Position numbers and translations under genes: made by a program. Shown in pieces: positions 1-7,405 of a stretch of 64,000 nucleotides of DNA. Each line of letters starts with the position of its first letter. Position 1 is the stretch's first letter. This DNA is from Sphingomonas suaedae. GTDB taxonomy: Bacteria; Pseudomonadota; Alphaproteobacteria; Sphingomonadales; Sphingomonadaceae. The stretch is from the NCBI RefSeq assembly GCF_007833215.1, contig NZ_CP042239.1, positions 3,656,001 through 3,720,000 of the forward strand. Reading direction: 5' to 3'. The notes beneath the pieces were generated by a model. That model saw only the letters and a program-made list of their open reading frames with translations, did no database searches and was not told the DNA's origin.

Positions 1-2066
1 AGCACCCAGCGATAACCGCCGTCATGATGCCGCAACCGATATTCGATATGATAGGGTTCGCCCGTCTCCAGGCAGTGCCGCCACAGCGTCCAGGCACGCT
101 CCTGATCCTCCGGATGGAACATATCGTTCCACCCCGTGCCATCGGTCGAGCCATAAGGGACGCCGGTGAATTCGTACCAGCGATCATTGTAATAATCGTG
201 ATAGCCGTCGGGCTGCGTCGACCAGACCATCGGATCGATCGAATTGGCGATGGCCCGGAACTTCGCCTCGCTTTCGCGCAGCGCGGTGACGGCCCCGGCG
301 CGCTCCACCGCGTCCCAGGCGGATTGCGCGACCGCTTCGATCAATGCCACTTCCTCGCGCCGCCATTCGCGCGGGGTCGCGTGGTTGGCGTAGAGGCTGG
401 CCACCCAAGCGCCGCCGCGCATCAACGGCACGCCGACTGCCGAGGGGGAATAGCGGGCAAGGCCCGTCCCGGCATAGGCGCCGTCCGCGGCGGAATCGAT
501 GACGACCAGCGTGCGACCCTCGCGATAGTCCGCACTGGCCGGACCCAGATCTTCGATCGCCATCCCGCCCCTTAACGCGGGAAGCGCGCCGGTCGTAAAC
601 GACGGCCCGAACACGATCTTGCCCTCAGTCCCGACGCGATAGAAACCGACCCGGTCGATTTTCAGCCGATCCGCCAGAGCCTCTGCACTCATCGCCATGA
701 TCGCTTCGGGGGAGTCGAGCGCGCGCTGGCGATCGGCCAGGTCGTGGACGAATGCCTGATCCTGCGTCGCGGCCTTGAGGTCGGCGGCGGCACGGCGCGC
801 GGCTTCTTCGGCCAGATGCCGTTCGGTCACATCCACGCTTACGCCCGGGAAGCGTAGCGGACGGCCCTCCGCGTCATAGCTGCATCGCCCCTGGGCATTG
901 ACCCAGCGCAGCCGCCCCTGTGGGTCGGTCAGGCGATATTCGCTGGCGAACCGATCGCCGCTGCGCATCGCCTGTTCGATTTCGGCGCGCACCCGTTCGG
1001 CGTCGTCGGGATGGACCTTGCGAAAGAACAGCTCGATCGGCCCGCCCTGTTCGGCCGTCGTCGGATCCACGCCATACAGACGCGCAAAGCGGCTGTCGGC
1101 GCGGACCACGCCGTCGCGCACGTCCCAGTCCCAGGTGCCGACCCCGTTCGAGGCATCGAGCGCAAGTTGAAGCCGTTCCTCGCTTTGCCGCAGCCGCGCC
1201 TCGGTCATCGCGCGTTCGGTGACGTCGTTCGCCTCGACAAAAATGTCGGTGGTGACGCCGTTGCTGTCCTTGATTGGCTGATAGACGAAATCGAGCAATC
1301 GGGTCTCGCTGCGACCGCCGCGGTCGAGAATGACCGGTGTACCGCTCGCGCGGAATGGCCTGCCGCTGGCGAAGACGTCGTCGAGCAACGCGACAAAGCC
1401 CTGATCCACCACCTCCGGCAGCGCTTGCGCCAGCGGTTTGCCGAGCAGCGCGCGATGGCCGACCAGCTCGGCATAGGCCGGGTTCGCCATCTCGAAGATA
1501 TGGGTCGGCCCGCGCAGCAGCGCGACCGCTCCCGGCGACTGCTGGAACAATTCATGCAATCGCTCGACCTCGGCGAGGCGCGCGCGTTCCCCCATGACGG
1601 TCCGGGTGGTCTCGTTTCCCTGGTTCAGAACGCCGCAGACGGTGCCATATTCGTCGCGGATCGGGGTGAAGCTGTAATTCCAATAGGTCTCGTGGATGCG
1701 CCCCCCGCGCATCATGTCGAGCCGCTGGTCATAGGTGGCAAACCCCTGGCCGGTTTCCAGCACTGTTTCGAACTGGGGTCCGACCACATCCCAGATCTCG
1801 GGAAACACATCCTGCCCCCGCTGCCCCAGGGCTTTGGGGTGGCGTTCGGCGGGGATCGGTGCCCAGGCGTCATTGTAGAACAGGTGCAGCCCGCTACCCC
1901 AATAAATGGCCGTCGGGAATTGCGAACTCATGCAGATGCCGAGCGCGAAGAGAAGCGGCTGCGGCCAGCCCTCCGGCGGGCCGAGCGGATGGTCGGTCCA
2001 GTCATGTTCCCGAATGCGGCGGCCCATTTCGCCGCCATGCTCCAGGAATCGAAGCTCGGAATACAT
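1..2066 (-). CDS. Multi-PAS/GAF sensor histidine kinase (partial, C-terminus beyond left edge)
   Basis: A frame stays open on the minus strand from an ATG at 2066 to the window edge (688 codons seen). The N-terminus reads GEMGRRIREHDWTDHPLGPP, then a PAS-like domain with IYWGSGLHLFYNDAW and a NETT segment; this opening is typical of HWE-type histidine kinases in sphingomonads. Further domains are a second PAS (about residues 175-290), a PAS_3-type fold (about 300-415, with GTWDWDVRDG), a GAF domain (about 430-585) and another PAS_3 domain starting near 600. The kinase core would lie off the left edge, so the class is inferred from the sensor part only. An in-frame TAA near 2141 limits the start; a TTG lies between it and the chosen ATG. 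The gene is divergent from the hydrolase gene at 2173. Some proteins with this sensor layout end in other output domains. Confidence 0.8.
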   Translation of the reverse strand, partial: MYSELRFLEHGGEMGRRIREHDWTDHPLGPPEGWPQPLLFALGICMSSQFPTAIYWGSGLHLFYNDAWAPIPAERHPKALGQRGQDVFPEIWDVVGPQFETVLETGQGFATYDQRLDMMRGGRIHETYWNYSFTPIRDEYGTVCGVLNQGNETTRTVMGERARLAEVERLHELFQQSPGAVALLRGPTHIFEMANPAYAELVGHRALLGKPLAQALPEVVDQGFVALLDDVFASGRPFRASGTPVILDRGGRSETRLLDFVYQPIKDSNGVTTDIFVEANDVTERAMTEARLRQSEERLQLALDASNGVGTWDWDVRDGVVRADSRFARLYGVDPTTAEQGGPIELFFRKVHPDDAERVRAEIEQAMRSGDRFASEYRLTDPQGRLRWVNAQGRCSYDAEGRPLRFPGVSVDVTERHLAEEAARRAAADLKAATQDQAFVHDLADRQRALDSPEAIMAMSAEALADRLKIDRVGFYRVGTEGKIVFGPSFTTGALPALRGGMAIEDLGPASADYREGRTLVVIDSAADGAYAGTGLARYSPSAVGVPLMRGGAWVASLYANHATPREWRREEVALIEAVAQSAWDAVERAGAVTALRESEAKFRAIANSIDPMVWSTQPDGYHDYYNDRWYEFTGVPYGSTDGTGWNDMFHPEDQERAWTLWRHCLETGEPYHIEYRLRHHDGGYRWV

Positions 2067-2172
2067 GCGTTCAGCGTTGCGGGCTGCGCCTTCGCCTGTC
2101 AATGCAGCTTGGGTAAGGACTCGCCGAAAACCAGACGGTTAGAGCAGGCGGGGCAGGAGCAGGAGAAACAGC

Positions 2173-3177
2173 GTGAAACTCGCCAGTCTGAAACAGGGGC
2201 GCGACGGCCGCCTCGTCGTCGTATCGAGCGATCTGGCCTGGTATGCCGATGCGGGTCACATCGTGCCGACGCTTCAGGCGGCGCTGGACGATTGGGACCA
2301 GCATGAAGGGCCCTTGCGCAACCTCGCCACCGATCTCGATCATGAGGTGATCCCGCGCGAGCGGTTCCACGAGCGCGATGCCGCTGCGCCCCTGCCGCGC
2401 GCCTATCAATGGGCGGACGGATCGGCCTATGTGAACCATGTCGCGCTGGTGCGGCAGGCGCGCGGGGCGGAGATGCCCGAAACCTTCTGGCACGATCCGC
2501 TGATGTATCAGGGCGGCAGCGACGGCTTTCTTGGACCCCGCGACCCGATCCCGCTCGCCGACGAACGCTGGGGCTGCGATCTCGAGGCCGAGGTGGTGGT
2601 CGTGACCGGCGATGTGCCGCAGGGCGTGAGCCGCGATGAAGCGCTGGCGAGCATCCGCCTGATCGGCCTCACCAATGACGTGTCGCTGCGCAATCTGATT
2701 CCGGGCGAGCTCGCCAAGGGCTTCGGCTTCTTCCAGTCCAAGCCTGCCAGCGCCTTCTCGCCCGTCTTCGTCACCCCCGACGCGCTTGGCGACTGGTGGC
2801 GGGACGGCAAGCTGCACCGCAAGGTGATGGTCGATCTCAACGGCCAGCCCTTCGGCCGCGCCGAAGCGGGCGAGGACATGACGTTCGATTTCGGCACGCT
2901 GATCGCCCATGCGGCGAAGACGCGTGCGCTGGGGGCAGGGACGATCATCGGTTCCGGCACCGTCTCGAACCGCGACGCGACAGGCGGCCCGGGCAAGCCG
3001 ATTGCGCAGGGCGGGGTGGGCTATTCCTGTCTTGCCGAAGTCCGCACGGTCGAGACGATCCTGAACGGCAAGCCGGAAACCCCGTTCCTGAAGGCGGGCG
3101 ACACCGTCCGCATCTGGGCCGAGGACGACAGGCACCATCCGATCTTCGGCGTGATCGAGCAGACCGTCGGGGGGTGA
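2173..3177 (+). CDS. Fumarylacetoacetate hydrolase family protein
   Basis: This 334-aa protein has an N-terminal FAA-hydrolase N2-like domain (about residues 1-75) and the catalytic FAH fold (about 80-325). Recognisable blocks are the acidic metal-binding stretch WGCDLEAEVVVV, LTNDVSLRN, GFFQSKPASAFSP and the glycine-rich GTIIGSGTVSNRD. The family cleaves C-C bonds in 3-ketoacid substrates such as fumarylacetoacetate or acylpyruvates. No tyrosine- or homogentisate-pathway gene lies nearby, so the exact substrate is open. Translation starts at a GTG, with AGGAG seven bases upstream (2161-2165). The gene converges with dnaE2 across a palindromic repeat. Confidence 0.85.
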   Translation: MKLASLKQGRDGRLVVVSSDLAWYADAGHIVPTLQAALDDWDQHEGPLRNLATDLDHEVIPRERFHERDAAAPLPRAYQWADGSAYVNHVALVRQARGAEMPETFWHDPLMYQGGSDGFLGPRDPIPLADERWGCDLEAEVVVVTGDVPQGVSRDEALASIRLIGLTNDVSLRNLIPGELAKGFGFFQSKPASAFSPVFVTPDALGDWWRDGKLHRKVMVDLNGQPFGRAEAGEDMTFDFGTLIAHAAKTRALGAGTIIGSGTVSNRDATGGPGKPIAQGGVGYSCLAEVRTVETILNGKPETPFLKAGDTVRIWAEDDRHHPIFGVIEQTVGG

Positions 3178-3187
3178 GTATCGCAAT

Positions 3188-3344
3188 TCCTCCCCTGCGA
3201 TGCAGGGGAGGTGGCATCGCGCAGCGATGACGGAGGGGCCGCCGCGAAGGCGGCGGAATTTTGCCGAGCTGTTCTCGGCTGTCTGCGCAGCCGCCCCTCC
3301 ACCAGCCTGCGGCTGGTCCCCCTCCCCTGCGATGCAGGGGAGGA
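3188..3344. repeat. Palindromic intergenic repeat (copy A)
   Basis: Two identical small hairpins, CTCCCCTGC-gat-GCAGGGGAG at 3190-3210 and 3322-3342, bracket an inner part with ATCGCGCAGCGATG followed by GGAGGGGCCGC. The layout and inner sequence match the repeat at 8925-9086. It lies between the convergent stops of the FAH gene and dnaE2, where it could act as a bidirectional terminator. Confidence 0.75.
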
Positions 3345-3357
3345 ATGCGTCGCCGCT

Positions 3358-6300
3358 TCAATGAAAATCCCGCGACTTGACCGGGATGCTGTCCCCCTCG
3401 CGCCAGTGGCTGCTGTCATAGGGAGCGGGCCAGCGCGGCGGCGCTTCGCGCGGGTCGATCGTGCCGCCATGTGTCGCGCCGTCGCCGGGCATCGTCATGC
3501 GGGGCAGGTCGATCTCGCCGACCTCGCGCAACATCACCGTCAGATCGGTGATTCTATCGGCGACGAGATGGATGACGATCCCCTCGCGCTGCACCCGGCC
3601 CCTGATCGCCAGCATCGTTGCGGTCATCACGGTGCGGCGATGCGCCTCGAACCGGTCGGACCACAGCACCGCATTGGCGATGCCGCTTTCGTCCTCCAGC
3701 GTCACGAACACGACGCCCTTGGCACTGCCCGGCCGCTGGCGAACGAGGATCAGCCCGGCGACCTCCACCCGTTGCCCGTCCTTCATGGCGGAGAGGTCGC
3801 CGCACGGCCGGATGCCGCGCGCCGACAGTTTGTCGCGCAGAAAGGACAAGGGATGCGCGCGCAGCGACAACTGGGTCGCGCGATAATCCTCCACCACCTC
3901 GCGACCCGCAGTCAGAGGGTCGAGCGCAACCGGTGGTTCGACACTCTCCGGTATCGTCCGCCCTTCACGCAGGTCTGCGGCGGCGAACAGGTCGAGCGGC
4001 GCCTGTCCCAGCGCCTTGATTGCCCATAAGGCCTGGCGTCGGTTGAACCCCAGCGACGCAAAGGCGTCTGCGTGCGCCAGCCGCTCCAGCGCCGCAGGTT
4101 TTACCCGCGACCGCCGCCAGGCATCCTCGATCGACACGAACGGCCCCGCCCTCCGCGCGGCAAGAATCGCCTCGGCATCCCCCTGCGCCAGCCCATGCAC
4201 TACCCGCATCCCCAGCCGCAGCGGCATCAGTCCGGCCCAGCCTTCATCGCTCCCCCAAAAGGCGGCGTGACGCGGTCGCCGGTTTGGGAGGTCCGCTATC
4301 ATCTGCGTGTCCCAGTCGCTCGCATTGATGCAGGCCGGATAAATCTCCACGCCATGCGTGCGCGCATCCCGGACGATCTGTGCAGGGGCGTAGAATCCCA
4401 TCGGCTGCGCGTTGAGCAGCGCACAGCAAAAGACGTCCGGATGATGGCATTTCATCCAGGACGAGGCATAGGCGATCTTTGCAAAGCTCGCCGCATGGCT
4501 CTCGGGAAAGCCGTAATTGCTGAAGCCGCGGATCTGTTCGACTAGCCGCTCGGCAAAGTCGCGCGCGATGCCCCGTTCCAGCATCCCGTCGATCAGCTTG
4601 GGCCCGAATTCGCCGATATCGCCGGTCGATTTGAACGTCGCCATCGCCCGGCGCAGCCGGTCCGCCTCGCTCGGGCTGAACCCGGCGCCGACGATCGCGA
4701 CCTGCATCGCCTGTTCCTGGAACAGCGGCACGCCCAGCGTCTTTTTCAGCACCGCCTCCAATTCGGGCGAGGGATAGTCGACCAGCTTCGGATTCTGCCG
4801 CCGTTTCAGATAGGGGTGGACCATATTGCCCTGGATCGGCCCCGGTCGCACGATCGCGACCTGAATCGCGATGTCGTAGAAATCGACCGGCTTCATCCGC
4901 GGCAGCATCGACATCTGCGCGCGACTCTCGATCTGGAACACGCCGAGCGTATCGGCCTGACGGATCATCCGGAACGTCGCCGGATCATCCTCCTGCATCT
5001 CGGGTGCAGCCATGGTCAACCTCACCCCCTTGTGGCGCTCCAGCAAGTCGAACGACCGCCGCATACAGCCGAGCATCCCCAGGCCGAGGATATCGACCTT
5101 CATGAAACCGAGATATTCCAGATCGACCTTCTCCCATTCGATCACCTGGCGGTCGACCATCGCGGCGGGTTCGACCGGGACCAGATCGCGCAGCTTGTCG
5201 CGCGTCAGCACGAAACCGCCGGGATGCTGCGACAAATGCCGCGGTGTGCCGATCAACTCGCGTGCGAGTTGCAGCGTCAGCGCGAGACGGTGATCGGTCG
5301 CGTCGAGTCCCAGCGCCGCGACATGCGCTTCCGGTAACCCGTCGCTCGACCAGCCCCAGACCTGGCTCGCCAGCGCTCCGGTCAGATCCTCGGGCAGCCC
5401 CAGCGCCTTGCCTACCTCGCGCACCGCGCCACGCGTGCGGAAGCGGCTGACCACTGCGGTCAGCGCGGCATGGTCGTGGCCGTAACTCTCATAGATCCAC
5501 TGGATCACTTCCTCGCGCCGCTCATGCTCGAAATCGACGTCGATATCGGGTGGCTCCTTGCGCTCGGTGCTGATGAATCGCTCGAAGAGAAGCTGGTGCT
5601 TGATGGGGTCGATTGAGGTTATGCCGAGTGCGAAGCAGACTACCGAGTTGGCCGCGCTCCCGCGCCCCTGGCACAGGATCTGCTGGCTGATCGCGAACTG
5701 GACGATCGAATTGACCGTCAGGAAATAGGGCGCATAGCCCATCTGCTGGATCAGTCCGAGTTCGTGCTCAAGCAGGTCGCGATGCGCCTGAGAAGGCTTG
5801 CCGCCGAACCTTTGTTTGAGTCCGTTCGTGGCGAGGATGCGCAGTGCTTCCTGCGCCGATTTGCCGGGCAGCACCTCCTCCTGCGGATATTGATGGTGCA
5901 GATCGCGCAAGGAAAAGCTGCACCGTTCGGCGATCGCCGCACTTGCCCGTAGCGCATCGGGCCAGCGCGCGAACCGGCGCGCCATCTGCTCTGGCGGTTT
6001 CAAATGCCGGTCGGCGCTGCGCTCGCGTCTCAGGCCCAGATCGTCGATCGTACACCCTTCGCGGATCGCGGTGACAACGTCCTGCAACATCCGCCGGTCG
6101 GGATGATGGTACAGGACATCGCCGGTCGCGAGCGGGGTCAGGCCATGGCGGCGCGCGGCATCATGCGTTTCGTCCAGCCGGGCAACCTCGTTCGGACGGC
6201 GCATCGGGGTCATGCAGACATGTCCGCGCTCCCCGAACAGATCGGCCATCCAGCGCAGATCGCCCTCCTCGTCGCGCGGAACCAATGCCCCCACCAGCCC

Positions 6301-6678
6301 GTCACAGGCCGCCGCGACATCCTCCCAATAGAGGAAGCACTGCCCCTTCTCCCCGTGCTGCGCATCGGCGCGTGACTTTCCCTGCGTGAGCAGGCTGGTG
6401 AGGCGGCTCCACGCGGCACGATCCTCTGGCCAGACCAGCACCGAGGCGCCATCGACCAGGTCGAGGCGACAGCCATAGACCGGACGGATCGTCACCCCTT
6501 GTTTCGCCAGTTCGTCGCACGCGAACAGCGCCTGCACCACCCCGCCCAGCGAATTGCGGTCGGTGATCCCCAGCGCCGAATGACCCATCACCGCCGCAGC
6601 AGAAAACAGCTCGAGCGGTGAAGACGCACCGCGCAGGAACGAGAAATGCGTCGTGACCTGAAGCTCGGTGTAACTCAT
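3358..6678 (-). CDS. dnaE2: Error-prone DNA polymerase III alpha subunit DnaE2
   Basis: A 1106-aa C-family polymerase of normal length for DnaE2. The N-terminus (YTELQVTTHFSFLRGASSP, then LGITDRNSLGG) is the PHP domain. The catalytic aspartates sit in PPDIDVDFEHERREE near residue 380. An OB-fold nucleic-acid-binding domain follows (about 960-1040), and the protein ends in the family's characteristic KSRDFH. DnaE2 works with ImuA and ImuB in SOS-induced translesion synthesis and mutagenesis. Here it is separated from imuB by 727 bp that hold an oppositely oriented toxin-antitoxin pair, so transcription from the imuA promoter must cross that insert or dnaE2 must use its own promoter. No GTTC-N7-GTTC box was seen just upstream of it. 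The upstream ribosome site is weak. Confidence 0.96.
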   Translation of the reverse strand: MSYTELQVTTHFSFLRGASSPLELFSAAAVMGHSALGITDRNSLGGVVQALFACDELAKQGVTIRPVYGCRLDLVDGASVLVWPEDRAAWSRLTSLLTQGKSRADAQHGEKGQCFLYWEDVAAACDGLVGALVPRDEEGDLRWMADLFGERGHVCMTPMRRPNEVARLDETHDAARRHGLTPLATGDVLYHHPDRRMLQDVVTAIREGCTIDDLGLRRERSADRHLKPPEQMARRFARWPDALRASAAIAERCSFSLRDLHHQYPQEEVLPGKSAQEALRILATNGLKQRFGGKPSQAHRDLLEHELGLIQQMGYAPYFLTVNSIVQFAISQQILCQGRGSAANSVVCFALGITSIDPIKHQLLFERFISTERKEPPDIDVDFEHERREEVIQWIYESYGHDHAALTAVVSRFRTRGAVREVGKALGLPEDLTGALASQVWGWSSDGLPEAHVAALGLDATDHRLALTLQLARELIGTPRHLSQHPGGFVLTRDKLRDLVPVEPAAMVDRQVIEWEKVDLEYLGFMKVDILGLGMLGCMRRSFDLLERHKGVRLTMAAPEMQEDDPATFRMIRQADTLGVFQIESRAQMSMLPRMKPVDFYDIAIQVAIVRPGPIQGNMVHPYLKRRQNPKLVDYPSPELEAVLKKTLGVPLFQEQAMQVAIVGAGFSPSEADRLRRAMATFKSTGDIGEFGPKLIDGMLERGIARDFAERLVEQIRGFSNYGFPESHAASFAKIAYASSWMKCHHPDVFCCALLNAQPMGFYAPAQIVRDARTHGVEIYPACINASDWDTQMIADLPNRRPRHAAFWGSDEGWAGLMPLRLGMRVVHGLAQGDAEAILAARRAGPFVSIEDAWRRSRVKPAALERLAHADAFASLGFNRRQALWAIKALGQAPLDLFAAADLREGRTIPESVEPPVALDPLTAGREVVEDYRATQLSLRAHPLSFLRDKLSARGIRPCGDLSAMKDGQRVEVAGLILVRQRPGSAKGVVFVTLEDESGIANAVLWSDRFEAHRRTVMTATMLAIRGRVQREGIVIHLVADRITDLTVMLREVGEIDLPRMTMPGDGATHGGTIDPREAPPRWPAPYDSSHWREGDSIPVKSRDFH

Positions 6679-6709
6679 TGGCGCGTCGCGCCGAAATGAC
6701 TATATAAAA

Positions 6710-6715
6710 TGTACA
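6710..6715. promoter_or_regulatory. TGTACA palindrome upstream of antitoxin gene
   Basis: TGTACA follows an AT-rich TATATAAAA stretch (6701-6709) and lies 21 bp before the antitoxin ATG. The same hexamer is the core of operators bound by YefM-type antitoxins, so autoregulation is plausible. It also lies upstream of dnaE2 on the other strand. The role is inferred from position and sequence only. Confidence 0.4.
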
Positions 6716-6735
6716 TGTCGAGCGGAGCAGCGGCC

Positions 6736-6990
6736 ATGAACAAGATCGTCAGCGCAACCGAGTTCAAGGCCAAATGCCTGAGGATCATCGACGACATGCA
6801 AAAGGACGGCATCCCCGTCACCATCACCCGACGCGGCAAGCCGGTCGCCGAGCTCAAGCCCAAGCGCGAGGCGCGCAAGGATGTGTTCGGGATGCTGCGG
6901 CATCCGGAATATCGCTTCGAAGATCCGTTCAGCCCAGCTTTCGAAGGTCCATGGGACGCTGAGCTGGATGGTGATGAGCGGCAAGGCTGA
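6736..6990 (+). CDS. PHD/YefM-family antitoxin
   Basis: A small 84-aa protein beginning MNKIVSATEFKAKCLRIIDD, with VTITRRGKPVAEL: the N-terminal DNA-binding fold of PHD/YefM antitoxins (about residues 1-50). A disordered, acidic and aromatic tail (GMLRHPEYRFEDPFSPAFEG) would be the toxin-neutralising part. The ATG at 6736 was chosen because GGAG lies nine bases upstream and it opens at the conserved motif; an in-frame ATG exists at 6709. Its stop overlaps the toxin start by one base (TGATG), as expected for a translationally coupled pair. It lies on the opposite strand to the mutasome genes on both sides. Confidence 0.9.
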   Translation: MNKIVSATEFKAKCLRIIDDMQKDGIPVTITRRGKPVAELKPKREARKDVFGMLRHPEYRFEDPFSPAFEGPWDAELDGDERQG

Positions 6991-7400
6991 TGCTGCTCGA
7001 CACCCATGTCCTGGTCTGGCTCGTTCAGGAGCCTGAACGGATCGGCGCGAAATCGCATGAACGGATCAGCCAAGCGATCGCATCCGGCGATGCGTCCATT
7101 TCGGCGATCACCCACTGGGAAATCGGGATGCTGTTTTGCAAGGGCCGGCTGCAGCTCGGGCGCCAGCCGCGCGAATGGCTTGAGGTGGTTCTGAGGGAAG
7201 CGGGAATTTCCGTGGTTCCAATCAATATCGGGATCGGGGTCGATGCCGGCTGTCTTCCCGGCAGTATCCATGGCGACCCGGCCGACCGTCTGGTCGTGGC
7301 GACGGCACGGGCAATGGAGATGCCCGTCATTACCGCCGATCGCGCGATCCTCGATTACGCTGCGGCGGGGCATGTGCGGGCGATCGACGCGCGGGTTTGA
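6990..7400 (+). CDS. PIN-domain toxin (type II, VapC-like ribonuclease)
   Basis: A 136-aa single PIN domain. The N-terminal LLDTHVLVWLV carries the first catalytic Asp (residue 4), SAITHWEIGML the conserved Glu, and DPADRLVVATARAM with VITADRAILDY the C-terminal acidic residues. PIN toxins of this size are Mg-dependent RNases neutralised by the partner encoded just upstream. The ATG shares its A with the antitoxin stop. The stop is only 5 bp from the imuB stop, so the two genes converge almost head-on. Confidence 0.92.
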   Translation: MLLDTHVLVWLVQEPERIGAKSHERISQAIASGDASISAITHWEIGMLFCKGRLQLGRQPREWLEVVLREAGISVVPINIGIGVDAGCLPGSIHGDPADRLVVATARAMEMPVITADRAILDYAAAGHVRAIDARV

Positions 7401-7405
7401 TCCGC

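Noticed and set aside
1011..2306. A 431-codon open frame on the plus strand
   Set aside because: It is antisense to the PAS sensor gene, whose domains are clear. Its product has no recognisable motif.
3188..3344. Possible CRISPR-like repeat pair
   Set aside because: The two identical hairpins flank one inner palindromic unit, so this is a single interspersed repeat.
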